This document shows, piece by piece, positions 41,084 to 48,420 of a DNA stretch of 64,000 nucleotides. The notes beneath the pieces were generated by a model that was not told where the DNA came from, did not search any database, and worked only from the letters and a program-made list of their open reading frames with translations. The stretch is from a bacterium 1XD21-13 (lineage in GTDB: Bacteria > Bacillota > Clostridia > Lachnospirales > Lachnospiraceae). How positions within the stretch are numbered: the first letter of the stretch is position 1; the number at the start of each line of letters is the position of its first letter. The stretch covers positions 124,001-188,000 of the forward strand of contig QZDX01000006.1 of NCBI GenBank assembly GCA_009917555.1. Reading direction: 5' to 3'. Both the position numbers and the translations under genes were made by a program.

Positions 41084-41539
41084 TTAGTTGAAGGGCAGCT
41101 CCTCGTCAATGCCGTCCGGGATGTTCATAAAGCCGTCTCCTGCTGCCGCAGATGGCTCCGGCATACTCTGCTGGAAGGAATTCTGCTGCTGATAGCCGAC
41201 GCTGTGCTCGCTGGCTGCAGCCTTGCTCTCCGCAAACTCCTGCTCCTCCACCACAACATCGGTGGTGTATACCTTCTGGCCCTCCCGGTTGGTGTAGCTT
41301 CCTGTCTGAATCCGGCCGGTAATAGCAATCTTGGTGCCCTGGCGCAGATACTTCTCTGCAAACTCCGCCTGTCTTCCAAAGGCCACACAGCCGATAAAAT
41401 CAGCGCTCTGATCTCCATCCCTGCGGAATCTGCGATCCACTGCCAGTGTATATCTTGCTACCGCTGTGGCATTCTCACCCTGTGAGTAGCGCACATCCGG
41501 ATCCCGTGTCAAACGTCCCATTAAAATCACTTTATTCAT
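41084..41539 (-). CDS. ssb: Single-stranded DNA-binding protein
   Basis: 151 aa. MNKVILMGRLTRDPDVRYSQG (N-terminal OB fold; conserved words G-R-L-T-R-D-P), FIGCVAFGRQAEFAEKYLRQG and I-T-G-R-I-Q-T-G-S-Y-T-N-R-E-G are typical. A Gln/Ala/Ser-rich linker leads to the acidic tip D-E-E-L-P-F that recruits partner proteins. It protects single-stranded DNA in replication and repair. Standard place between rpsF and rpsR. Confidence 0.97.
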   Translation of the reverse strand: MNKVILMGRLTRDPDVRYSQGENATAVARYTLAVDRRFRRDGDQSADFIGCVAFGRQAEFAEKYLRQGTKIAITGRIQTGSYTNREGQKVYTTDVVVEEQEFAESKAAASEHSVGYQQQNSFQQSMPEPSAAAGDGFMNIPDGIDEELPFN

Positions 41540-41575
41540 ACTAACAATCCTCTACTTTCCGGTTAAAACCTTAGT

Positions 41576-41863
41576 CTATGCGTCTTTGCGAACACACAGA
41601 TAGCGGACAACATTCTCCATGATGCGAACATGTCTCTCCACCTCAGCCGGGCAGGTTGTATCTGCGTCAAACTGAATAAAGTAGTAGTATGCTTCTCTCA
41701 TGTGCTGAATCTCGTAAGCAAGTCTCTTCTTGCCCCAATCCTCAACCTCGGTCACAGTTCCTCCGTAGCGGGCAATGTACTCTTTTGCCTTCTCTACGGT
41801 AGCTGTTCTCACGTCATCTTCTACCTTTGCATTCACAACCAATGCTAATTCATACTTGTTCAT
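41576..41863 (-). CDS. rpsF: 30S ribosomal protein S6
   Basis: 95 aa. N-K-Y-E-L-A-L-V-V-N at the start, VTEVEDWGKKRLAYEI and AYYYFIQFDA are S6 hallmarks. It pairs with S18 on the 30S subunit. First gene of the operon; AAAGGAGGT stands 6 nt before the ATG. The leader may carry autoregulation by the S6:S18 complex, as known in many bacteria, but the specific motif is not clear here. Confidence 0.97.
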   Translation of the reverse strand: MNKYELALVVNAKVEDDVRTATVEKAKEYIARYGGTVTEVEDWGKKRLAYEIQHMREAYYYFIQFDADTTCPAEVERHVRIMENVVRYLCVRKDA

Positions 41864-41888
41864 GCTTTACCTCCTTTTGGTCTCTGGC

Positions 41889-41906
41889 TTCCCCTCTATG
41901 GGGGAA
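41889..41906 (-). promoter_or_regulatory. Small hairpin in the rpsF leader
   Basis: TTCCCC and GGGGAA pair around 6 nt, between the promoter and the ribosome site. It could belong to an S6:S18 autoregulatory leader; the diagnostic loop residues are not evident. Confidence 0.3.
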
Positions 41907-41938
41907 ACAAGGAAATGAATAATCTATCACGAAATCAA

Positions 41939-41967
41939 ACTATAACACATTTTTCCTGGAAATTCAA
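41939..41967 (-). promoter_or_regulatory. Promoter of rpsF-ssb-rpsR
   Basis: Minus strand TTGAAT (41962-41967), 17-bp spacer, TATAGT (41939-41944). Confidence 0.75.
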
Positions 41968-42006
41968 GTGCTTTTCCCAAAAATTGAACAGACAAAAAGG
42001 GACACA

Positions 42007-42189
42007 TTAGTCCTGCGTCCGAAGCCCCTTTGTATTCTTCTCCACCAGCTTCCTGGCAATCATAATCTGATGTCCGCAGCCTAAGCATCGCAAGCGAAAA
42101 TCAGCGCCCACCCGCAGAATCTCCCACTCCGAGCTTCCGCAGGGATGCTGCTTTTTCAGCTTTACGATATCCCCTACCTTATATTCCAC
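42007..42189 (-). CDS. DUF951-family protein (small zinc-ribbon type)
   Basis: 60 aa. Y-K-V-G-D-I-V-K-L-K-K-Q-H-P-C-G-S then W-E-I-L-R-V-G-A-D-F-R-L-R-C-L-G-C-G is the DUF951 pattern, with Cys residues suited to a zinc knuckle. Function unknown; a nucleic-acid-binding role is often assumed for this family. The gene overlaps the sirtuin gene by 11 bp and is last in the sortase-sirtuin-DUF951 group. The full-length family is about this size. Confidence 0.88.
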   Translation of the reverse strand: MEYKVGDIVKLKKQHPCGSSEWEILRVGADFRLRCLGCGHQIMIARKLVEKNTKGLRTQD

Positions 42190-42901
42190 TTAGCACCTCT
42201 CCTATGTTGGCCTGTATGAGCAGATCCGCATGACTGTCTCTGGGGGTGGACGCCCGGTTGATAACCACCAGATGCTTCCCTGTAAAGTAATCAATCAGTC
42301 CCGCCGCAGGGTACACCGCCAGGGAAGTTCCCCCAATGATCAGAAGGTCCGCATGAGCTATGGCTTCCACGGCTCCCTGAATGGTGCGGTTGTCCAGTCC
42401 TTCCTCATAGAGAACCACATCCGGCTTAATCAGGCCGCCGCATTCACAGCGAGGCACGCCCTTCGCATTCAGCATATAGGCCGCATCATAAAATTTGCCG
42501 CATTTCTGACAGTAATTCCGATGCACAGACCCATGGAGCTCATACACCTTCTTACTCCCGGCAAGCTGATGGAGGCCGTCAATATTCTGGGTTACCACTG
42601 CCGTCAGCCTTCCCTGCTCCTCAAGCTGGGCCAGCTTTTTATGGGCCGCATTGGGCTTTGCATCCAGGCACAACATCTTTTTCTTGTAAAAACGGTAAAA
42701 TTCCTCCGTATTGCTCACAAAAAAGCTGTGGCTTAAGATTGTCTCTGGCGGATATCTCCATTCCTGATGGTACAGCCCGTCCGTGCTTCGAAAATCCGGA
42801 ATTCCACTCTCCGTAGACACCCCGGCACCTCCAAAAAATACAATGCGGCTGCTCTCCTTCACATATTCCTTTAGCTGAGCAATTCGTTCCTCCGTGGTCA
42901 T
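42179..42901 (-). CDS. NAD-dependent protein deacylase (sirtuin)
   Basis: 240 aa. GAGVSTESGIPDFRS is the NAD-binding signature, TQNIDGLHQLAG holds the catalytic motif, YELHGSVH the active-site His, and two Cys pairs (Y-C-Q-K-C and R-C-E-C) bind zinc. L-I-I-G-G-T-S-L-A-V-Y-P-A-A and V-V-I-N-R complete the fold. Bacterial class III deacylases remove acetyl or other acyl groups from lysines, using NAD. Located 14 bp after the sortase gene. Confidence 0.95.
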   Translation of the reverse strand: MTTEERIAQLKEYVKESSRIVFFGGAGVSTESGIPDFRSTDGLYHQEWRYPPETILSHSFFVSNTEEFYRFYKKKMLCLDAKPNAAHKKLAQLEEQGRLTAVVTQNIDGLHQLAGSKKVYELHGSVHRNYCQKCGKFYDAAYMLNAKGVPRCECGGLIKPDVVLYEEGLDNRTIQGAVEAIAHADLLIIGGTSLAVYPAAGLIDYFTGKHLVVINRASTPRDSHADLLIQANIGEVLSGI

Positions 42902-42915
42902 GCTATCCCTTCCTT

Positions 42916-43698
42916 CTAATAAACCCTCTTCCCATGAACCACAAAGCGCTTCACTCCGCTTTTGGTACAGGTAGAAAGGGTGATTACCCGATTTTCCTTA
43001 GATACTTCAATTCCTGTGTCATATAGAGAGCGGTCCTTAATGATCTTTAAGAATCGTTCATACCTCGGATCCGATTCCGCAGAAAAGCCTATGGTGTAGG
43101 TATCACTGTTGGCATCTGTCTCATAACAGGAAAAGATCTCATAGGCATGTGTGCCATCCTCCAGATCAATGTAAATCATGGGATGATCCACCAGATATGA
43201 AGCATTGCGGTACTCCTTCAGGCCGCCAAACATGGAGCCATTCTTCATATTATGTCCATAGACAATGGTATGGGGCTCCGAGAAATCCGGCTTATTTAAG
43301 TACTCTACAAAAATGCTGGCAGAGCTGTTCTTTTTTCCGCTAAAGGTGTGATGCAGATAATAAACATCATCATCACCCTGCATCAAAGGATAGCTAATCT
43401 CGGTATCCGGAATCTCAATCCAACCGATCACATCCTCATTCTCCGCCTTCAACGCCTCCAAATCAATGCGCTGCCGGCGTTCCTCCTCTTCCCCGGAGTC
43501 CTCACTGTCTTCTCCATATGCCACTTCCGGAAGCTCTTCCTCCACATATTTCTGAAGATCGTCGTATTCATCAGTACCTTCCTTATATTCTAAGAAAATA
43601 CCTGCAAGCTGGCTTCCGCAAAAAATCACCATTCCCAAGCACAGTACAAGTGCAACAATCAGTGGTATTGGAATCCGCCGTCTCTTTCTTCGTGCCAT
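42916..43698 (-). CDS. srtB: Class B sortase
   Basis: 260 aa from the ATG at 43698: AGAGGTGAT, a good ribosome site, ends 7 nt upstream, whereas the GTG and ATG candidates above overlap or abut it. Basic N-terminus, one membrane helix (about residues 8-30), a Glu-rich stalk, then the catalytic domain: IPDTEISYPLMQGDDDVYYL, the His in IVYGHNMKNGSMFGGL, the Cys in ITLSTCT and the Arg in VKRFVVHG. It transpeptidates surface proteins to the wall, outside the membrane. No sorting substrate with an obvious signal is in the window. Confidence 0.93.
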   Translation of the reverse strand: MARRKRRRIPIPLIVALVLCLGMVIFCGSQLAGIFLEYKEGTDEYDDLQKYVEEELPEVAYGEDSEDSGEEEERRQRIDLEALKAENEDVIGWIEIPDTEISYPLMQGDDDVYYLHHTFSGKKNSSASIFVEYLNKPDFSEPHTIVYGHNMKNGSMFGGLKEYRNASYLVDHPMIYIDLEDGTHAYEIFSCYETDANSDTYTIGFSAESDPRYERFLKIIKDRSLYDTGIEVSKENRVITLSTCTKSGVKRFVVHGKRVY

Positions 43699-43751
43699 TT
43701 TTATCATCACCTCTCGTTTATTCTATCAAACTACCTGTAAAAAAACCAGAT

Positions 43752-44369
43752 CTAATTGCCAAAAGCCTGCAAAGTCTCAAAGAAAATCTGAATTGGCTCC
43801 TTTAAAAAATCCGTCTCCTCCGAGCAGGCCGCAAGGCTTAGTGCCCTGTCATGAAAAGGATAAAGTCTGTAATAATAGCTTCTGTCATTTCGGCTTTGCC
43901 GGACCTGGCCCTCCTCTCTGTAAACTTCTTCCACATAAAAGGAATTTAACGGGATTCCAAGCCCTGAGCCCTCCGCCTTCATAAAGCTTTCCTTCAGCAC
44001 CCACAGATCGTAAAACAAAAGCTCCCTTTTGTCCTCAGATGCCATCTCATATGCCCTCTGTTCCTTAGGATGAAACTTTTTTACCACCAGATCCCGCCGC
44101 TTTCTGCCTTTATGACACTCCACATCAATTCCTACGGGCTTCTCCCCTATGGCGCAGGCCGCATACCTTCCACTGTGGGAAAGATTGATATGAATCCCCG
44201 GATGCTCCGGAAGAAACGGCTTTCCCTTGGCGTCCCGTTCCAGGAAAATAGAATCTATCTCTGGATACTGTCTTTTGAGTGCCGTTTCAAGGAGTCGATG
44301 CGCCCATTTTGACTGAAGCCCCGGCTTCCTTTCCCCGTCCGGTATTTCCGCCCAATATACATGCACCAT
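43752..44369 (-). CDS. 4'-phosphopantetheinyl transferase (Sfp type)
   Basis: 205 aa. HINLSHSGRYAACAI, PVGIDVECHKGRKR (Mg-binding Asp and Glu) and LWVLKESFMKAEGSGLGIPL (W/F-x-x-K-E-[SA]-x-x-K) are the three Sfp-family motifs. It transfers phosphopantetheine from CoA to carrier proteins; the Sfp size indicates a peptide-synthetase/PKS or broad-range enzyme rather than AcpS. No NRPS or PKS gene is in view. It starts 4 bp after the small upstream gene. Ribosome site is weak (GGTAGG). Confidence 0.92.
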   Translation of the reverse strand: MVHVYWAEIPDGERKPGLQSKWAHRLLETALKRQYPEIDSIFLERDAKGKPFLPEHPGIHINLSHSGRYAACAIGEKPVGIDVECHKGRKRRDLVVKKFHPKEQRAYEMASEDKRELLFYDLWVLKESFMKAEGSGLGIPLNSFYVEEVYREEGQVRQSRNDRSYYYRLYPFHDRALSLAACSEETDFLKEPIQIFFETLQAFGN

Positions 44370-44373
44370 ATGC

Positions 44374-44571
44374 CTACCGTCTCTTCTGCTTGTCCAGCAG
44401 CTCCATCAGCGCCTCATCACTGTCAGAAATCCAGACGTCCTCCTCCTGGACATTCAACCCCAGATATTCCCGCAGCGTGCAGGGCTCGTCACTATTTCCC
44501 CAAGCCTCTATATAAATATCAATCTCCTCAAAGGGGATCTCTCCTGCCAGATACCTTTCTTTAAACCTCAT
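44374..44571 (-). CDS. Small uncharacterised acidic protein
   Basis: 65 aa from the ATG at 44571, preceded by AAGGAGGA 5 nt upstream; the frame extends 14 codons more without a site. Sequence begins M-R-F-K-E-R-Y-L-A-G-E-I-P-F-E-E-I-D-D-like (I-D-I-Y-I-E-A-W), then LREYLGLNVQEEDVWI and a C-terminal D-S-D-E-A-L-M-E-L-L-D-K-Q-K. No domain recognised; strongly acidic, no membrane segment. It precedes the phosphopantetheinyl transferase by 4 bp, so the two are probably co-transcribed. Confidence 0.7.
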   Translation of the reverse strand: MRFKERYLAGEIPFEEIDIYIEAWGNSDEPCTLREYLGLNVQEEDVWISDSDEALMELLDKQKRR

Positions 44572-44627
44572 AGGCTCCTCCTTGGCTTTTATCTCTACTA
44601 TACTATAGCCCATTTACCGGACATGTG

Positions 44628-44666
44628 CAAGGGCAGTCTCAGCTTTCACTGCCAAGACTGCCCTTG
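44628..44666 (-). terminator. 12-bp perfect hairpin after the RHH gene
   Basis: CAAGGGCAGTCT (44628-44639) pairs with AGACTGCCCTTG (44655-44666) across 15 nt. It stands between the RHH gene and the small gene at 44571. The U-tract is poor on both strands, so its efficiency is unclear. Confidence 0.6.
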
Positions 44667-44680
44667 TGTTCCATCTTTCT

Positions 44681-44884
44681 TTATTCAATATGAATATCCA
44701 GAGGCTTATCCAGCTCCTCCGATACATACTTCCCATTCTTCTTCCTCTGGCGTACACATTCGGATAGAAGATATTCGATCTGCCCGTTGACCGAGCGGAA
44801 ATCGTCCTCTGCCCAGGCGGCAATTTCACCATACAGCTTTGCAGAAAGGCGAAGGGGAATCTGTTTTTTCTGAGTATCCGCCAT
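44681..44884 (-). CDS. Ribbon-helix-helix (Arc-like) DNA-binding protein
   Basis: 67 aa. K-K-Q-I-P-L-R-L-S-A-K-L-Y-G-E-I-A-A-W-A-E-D-D followed by S-V-N-G-Q-I-E-Y-L-L-S-E-C-V-R-Q is the strand-helix-helix of Arc/MetJ-type repressors, with the N-G-Q-I-E-Y-L-L segment as the turn. A basic tail follows. It starts 2 bp after the SPFH gene. A TTTTGATATCAAAA palindrome near the operon promoter (45928-45941) is a natural candidate operator, giving autoregulation (inference). Confidence 0.85.
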   Translation of the reverse strand: MADTQKKQIPLRLSAKLYGEIAAWAEDDFRSVNGQIEYLLSECVRQRKKNGKYVSEELDKPLDIHIE

Positions 44885-44886
44885 AC

Positions 44887-45909
44887 TTAATACAGGCTTC
44901 CGGAATTGACAACCGGCTGGGCATCATGATTGCCGCACAGAACTACCAGGAGATTGGATACCATTGCCGCCTTACGTTCCTCATCCAGCTCCACCAACTG
45001 CTTCTCATTCAGGCGCTCCAGAGCCATCTCCACCATGCCTACGGCTCCGTCTACAATCATTTTCCTTGCATCAATAATGGCTGATGCCTGCTGTCTCTGC
45101 AGCATAACAGCCGCAATCTCCGGCGCATAGGCCAGGTAGGTGATCCGCGCCTCCAGAATCTCCAGGCCGGCGTCCGCCACCTTCTGCTGAATCTCGTTGC
45201 GGATGCGGGAGGCCACTACCTCACTGGATCCCCGCAGACTTCCCTCGTCGGCTATGCCGTCACCGGTGGTATCCACATTGGGAGCTACATCGTAGGGGTA
45301 AACCCGCACAATGTCCCGAAGAGCGCTGTCACACTGGAGGGAAAGATATTCCTTATAATTGTCCACGTTAAAGACTGCCTTGGCCGTATCCACCACCCGC
45401 CACATAACGGCAATTCCGATTTCCACTGGATTGCCCAGGCAGTCATTGATCTTCTGGCGACTGTTGTTCAGGGTCATAATCTTAAGGGAAATCTTTCTGT
45501 TGCCGCCGTCACTACTGAGAGCTGCCTGCCCGTAGGAGAGCATCAGAGACTTGCCGGAGCCTCCGTCCACATCCCCGCTCTGATTGAGCCTTGTCTTGGC
45601 CGCCGGATTCACACTGCTGCAAAAAGGATTCACATAGTAGAAGCCCTCCTCCTTCAAGGTGCCCATATAGTTGCCAAACAGTGTAAGCACCAGGGCCTCC
45701 TGGGGCTTCAAAATCTTGAGACCCATAAGGGGAATCCATCCCACCGTGATCCATATAACTCCCACTACGATCAGAAGCACCCCAAGAGCACCGTCAACTG
45801 ACAAGTTTGCTCCCAAGATCACGCACCCGATTCCTGCCGCGTATAGTAGGATAATCAAAGCCAGCATGACAAAGCCATTTTTCTTATGGTTTAAAATTTT
45901 TTCCTGCAT
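44887..45909 (-). CDS. SPFH/Band 7 (stomatin-like) membrane protein
   Basis: 340 aa from the ATG at 45909, preceded by GGAGG; a start 12 codons upstream lacks a site. Two N-terminal hydrophobic segments ([22 protein letters not shown] and [16 protein letters not shown], each cited only in part) are followed by [20 protein letters not shown] and [19 protein letters not shown], the Band 7 core. A coiled region with [12 protein letters not shown] follows. Such proteins oligomerise in membranes and scaffold microdomains or proteases. Paired with an RHH regulator. Confidence 0.88.
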   Translation of the reverse strand: MQEKILNHKKNGFVMLALIILLYAAGIGCVILGANLSVDGALGVLLIVVGVIWITVGWIPLMGLKILKPQEALVLTLFGNYMGTLKEEGFYYVNPFCSSVNPAAKTRLNQSGDVDGGSGKSLMLSYGQAALSSDGGNRKISLKIMTLNNSRQKINDCLGNPVEIGIAVMWRVVDTAKAVFNVDNYKEYLSLQCDSALRDIVRVYPYDVAPNVDTTGDGIADEGSLRGSSEVVASRIRNEIQQKVADAGLEILEARITYLAYAPEIAAVMLQRQQASAIIDARKMIVDGAVGMVEMALERLNEKQLVELDEERKAAMVSNLLVVLCGNHDAQPVVNSGSLY

Positions 45910-45927
45910 AAAAATATCCTCCGTTCT

Positions 45928-45941
45928 TTTTGATATCAAAA
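45928..45941. promoter_or_regulatory. 14-bp palindrome at the SPFH/RHH promoter
   Basis: TTTTGATATCAAAA is self-complementary. It lies between the -10 element and the start codon of the SPFH gene, over the expected transcription start. A further AT dyad (ATATCATATAGATAT) overlaps the -10. Confidence 0.65.
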
Positions 45942-45969
45942 TCATATCATATAGATATTTTTATGTCAA
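45941..45969 (-). promoter_or_regulatory. Promoter of the SPFH-RHH operon
   Basis: Minus strand TTGACA (45964-45969), 17-bp spacer, TATGAT (45941-45946). Confidence 0.8.
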
Positions 45970-45997
45970 GAGCCATTTAACAATTTTTATAAAAAAC

Positions 45998-46033
45998 AAT
46001 ACCGGAGAGAGAATAGCCCACCTCCCCGGTATT
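45998..46033 (-). terminator. Terminator of the Y-polymerase operon
   Basis: AATACCGG (45998-46005) pairs with CCGGTATT (46026-46033); six T follow on the minus strand. The stop of the 103-aa gene lies just beyond. Confidence 0.8.
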
Positions 46034-46034
46034 A

Positions 46035-46346
46035 TTATCGGAAATTGATTACCCACCTGTTTTCTGACTGATAATAGATTAACCATACCCTTATGCTCTG
46101 ACCATGGAGTACCAGCGTACAGTCATATTCTATGGCAGGAAATCCTGCATACCTCTTTTTTTCCTGGGAATGCACTGTAATTTCACGGATTGTCTGTATT
46201 TCCCCATTCTCATCCTGGATCTTCAGCATCAAGGGCATCACCCTCCCGGTACTGGTGAACCAGCACTGGCAGCCGATTTTCTTCTGAGTCCCTCTGACCT
46301 TACCTGCATCTGCTCCGGAGGAATTCGTACCTATTCCAAATGCCAC
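46035..46346 (-). CDS. Uncharacterised protein co-transcribed with the Y-family polymerase
   Basis: 103 aa, GTG start at 46346 behind AAAGGGGG. Gly/Ser-rich N-terminus, then Q-C-W-F-T-S-T-G-R-V-M-P-L-M-L-K-I-Q-D and E-I-T-V-H-S-Q-E-K-K-R-Y-A-G-F-P, then F-D-like Y-D-C-T-L-V-L and a C-terminal W-V-I-N-F. No domain recognised; it looks like a small all-beta protein. Its position 18 bp behind an SOS-controlled polymerase and before a terminator suggests a role in DNA damage tolerance, but nothing in the sequence proves it. Confidence 0.7.
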   Translation of the reverse strand: MAFGIGTNSSGADAGKVRGTQKKIGCQCWFTSTGRVMPLMLKIQDENGEIQTIREITVHSQEKKRYAGFPAIEYDCTLVLHGQSIRVWLIYYQSENRWVINFR

Positions 46347-46364
46347 TCTGGTTCCCCCTTTCTA

Positions 46365-47624
46365 TCAAACCATTATCCTGTCATAATCTACGGACCGCTT
46401 TTCCCTGGATATTCCCCCGCTCATATGGTCAATAGGCTGGTTAAGGAATGAAGCACGCATAAGGGCATCTGTTCCAAAGCGTCTCCTTATGTCATCCACC
46501 GTCTCATCCATTCTGGAAAGCTTTTCATAGTCAATTTCATCAAACAGGTTCAGTTGTCTGCCGGGGTCGGATCCGCTTACCCTGCCCGTATGCACACCCA
46601 GGTGACGGATGGGCCTGCCGTTCCACAGTTCCCGAAACAGGCTGCAGGCCGCCCTATATATTTCTATGGTCAAATCTGTGGGACAACGAAGCCTCTTTTG
46701 GTGAGACACATAAGCCAGGTCAGAATACCGGATGCCTACGGATACCATACAGACCTGTACTTGGTCTGTGCGCAGACGGTTCCCTACCGTTTCGGAAAGT
46801 GCCAGAAGTACCCGATCCGCTGTTTCCACATCCACCACATCAAAGGGCGTTGTGGTGCTGTTTCCATAACCCTTATTTGCTGCAGGCTGTGAAAACACCG
46901 GGGAAAAATCAATCCCATTGGCAAATCCCCAGATAACCTCCCCCTGCTTTTTCAGCATGCTCTTCAACCATGCCGGATCTGTGCCCGCCAGTTCCCCAAT
47001 GGTCCGGATTCCCATAGATAAGAGCTTTGCGGTAGTTGCACGTCCTACAAAAAACAGATCGGATACAGGGAGCGGCCACATCTTTTCTTTTATTTCCTCC
47101 GGATACAATGTATGCATCCGGTCCGGCTTCTGAAAGTCCGACGCCATCTTTGCAAGCAGCTTATTGGTGGATATCCCTATATTGACTGTAAATCCCAGCT
47201 CTTCCCGCACGCGGTCTTTGATCTGCACTGCTGTTTCCTCCGGTGTGCCGAACAGGTGGCAGCTTGCGCTCATATCCATAAAGGCTTCATCAATACTGTA
47301 CTGCTCCACTGTATCAGAGTATTCCCTCAGAATTTCCATAAAGGCCCTGGAGCACTGCTCATACAGACCATAGTTTGGGGGAACCAGCACTAGATCCGGA
47401 TATTTCCTCTTCGCCTCCGGAATAGATTCCCCTGTCTTAATCCCATATTTTTTAGCCGGAATGGATTTTGCCAGTATGATCCCGTGCCGCAGGGTAATAT
47501 CTCCTCCTACTGCAGAAACAGCCTCCCTCAGATCCTGTTTTCCGCCCTTATGGGTTAGACGATAAACAGCCTCCCAGGAAAGGAAGGCTGAATTGACATC
47601 TATATGAAAAACAATATTTTTCAA
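46365..47624 (-). CDS. Y-family DNA polymerase (DinB/UmuC-type, SOS-controlled)
   Basis: 419 aa from a TTG at 47624: AGGAGGTGA lies 8 nt upstream and the product then starts L-K-N-I-V-F-H-I-D-V-N-S-A-F-L-S-W-E-A, as this family does; an in-frame ATG further up would include the ribosome site itself. Catalytic residues: Asp in HIDVNSAFLSWEAVY, and EQYSIDEAFMDMS (S-I-D-E). Palm, fingers, HhH (TIGELAGTDPAWLKSML) and little-finger domains are complete. It performs error-prone translesion synthesis. C-terminal QLNLFDEIDY resembles a sliding-clamp binding motif (QLxLF). Two LexA boxes control it. Confidence 0.93.
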   Translation of the reverse strand: MKNIVFHIDVNSAFLSWEAVYRLTHKGGKQDLREAVSAVGGDITLRHGIILAKSIPAKKYGIKTGESIPEAKRKYPDLVLVPPNYGLYEQCSRAFMEILREYSDTVEQYSIDEAFMDMSASCHLFGTPEETAVQIKDRVREELGFTVNIGISTNKLLAKMASDFQKPDRMHTLYPEEIKEKMWPLPVSDLFFVGRATTAKLLSMGIRTIGELAGTDPAWLKSMLKKQGEVIWGFANGIDFSPVFSQPAANKGYGNSTTTPFDVVDVETADRVLLALSETVGNRLRTDQVQVCMVSVGIRYSDLAYVSHQKRLRCPTDLTIEIYRAACSLFRELWNGRPIRHLGVHTGRVSGSDPGRQLNLFDEIDYEKLSRMDETVDDIRRRFGTDALMRASFLNQPIDHMSGGISREKRSVDYDRIMV

Positions 47625-47634
47625 ACGTATGTTC
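47623..47634. promoter_or_regulatory. LexA (DinR-type) box at the Y-polymerase start codon
   Basis: On the minus strand GAACATACGTTT fits the Gram-positive SOS consensus GAAC-N4-GTTY. It overlaps the ribosome-site edge and TTG start, so bound LexA would block elongation. Confidence 0.8.
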
Positions 47635-47649
47635 ACCTCCTGTAAATTC

Positions 47650-47678
47650 ATTGTAGTAAACATACGTTCTTATTTCAA
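47650..47678 (-). promoter_or_regulatory. Promoter of the Y-polymerase gene
   Basis: Minus strand TTGAAA (47673-47678), 17-bp spacer, TACAAT (47650-47655). The spacer is filled by a LexA box. Confidence 0.8.
47658..47669. promoter_or_regulatory. LexA (DinR-type) box in the Y-polymerase promoter spacer
   Basis: On the minus strand GAACGTATGTTT; it agrees with GAAC-N4-GTTY and lies between -35 and -10. The centre is 35 bp from the second box. Confidence 0.85.
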
Positions 47679-47719
47679 GCGGTAATATCTGTTAATCTCT
47701 CTCTTGATCCAGTAGATGC

Positions 47720-48325
47720 TCAGAACAGGCTCAGCTGCTCATAATCCGTTTTCCGCTCCAGCAGACAAGGGGTCTTCTGCAGGATGCCCTCCATCTTCGT
47801 ATCATCCAGCATCCATTCCGCAATCTCCTGGCGCTCCAGAATCAGCGGCATTCGGTCATGCACCGGCTCCATGGACGCGTTTGCCGCAGTTGTAAGAATC
47901 ACAAAATGCTCCCCATCCTCATACTGTCTGCAAAACCCTGCCATAAACAGAATCGGCATATCGCTCCTGCAAAATGTATTTTTCTCTCTTTTTCGGTTCC
48001 ATTCGTAAAACCAGGATGCAGGAATTACAATGCGCCTGTGAAGGATACTGTCCCGAAACAGGGGCTTTTCCAACGCTGACTCACATCTGGCATTAAAAAT
48101 CAGTTTTTTTCCTTCAAAACCGGGGAATCCCCAATGCTGCCATCTGCAGCATATGGAACCCTCTTTTCCGGACAGCACCGGTGCGGCTTTGCCCGGATAG
48201 ATATCGACCGCCTTGATCCGGCTTACCGCCTGTAAGGATTCCCGCCTTTTCCTCTCGTCCATCTGCCTGACCAGCTTTTCAATTTCCCTGGCCGTCTCAT
48301 CATCCACATAGTATCTGCCGCACAT
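47720..48325 (-). CDS. SOS response-associated peptidase-fold protein (SRAP, HMCES/YedK-like)
   Basis: 201 aa. It begins M-C-G-R-Y, whose Cys2 becomes the N-terminal nucleophile that cross-links to abasic sites. FNARCESALEKPLFRDSILHRRIVIPASWFYEW contains the conserved Asn, Arg and Glu in two short words (N-A-R-x-E and I-P-A-x-W-F-Y-E-W), and the His in MEPVHDRMPLIL completes the site. SRAP proteins protect abasic sites in single-stranded DNA. Adjacent to the SOS-controlled polymerase and on the same strand; it has no LexA box of its own that I could find. Confidence 0.92.
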   Translation of the reverse strand: MCGRYYVDDETAREIEKLVRQMDERKRRESLQAVSRIKAVDIYPGKAAPVLSGKEGSICCRWQHWGFPGFEGKKLIFNARCESALEKPLFRDSILHRRIVIPASWFYEWNRKREKNTFCRSDMPILFMAGFCRQYEDGEHFVILTTAANASMEPVHDRMPLILERQEIAEWMLDDTKMEGILQKTPCLLERKTDYEQLSLF

Positions 48326-48420
48326 AAAATCTCCTCTGAACGATTTTTCTTTATCTTACTACTTATTCTGCCCGGTCTCAAGTAAACAGATACCTTTATA
48401 TGTATTTATAAATTTTTAAT

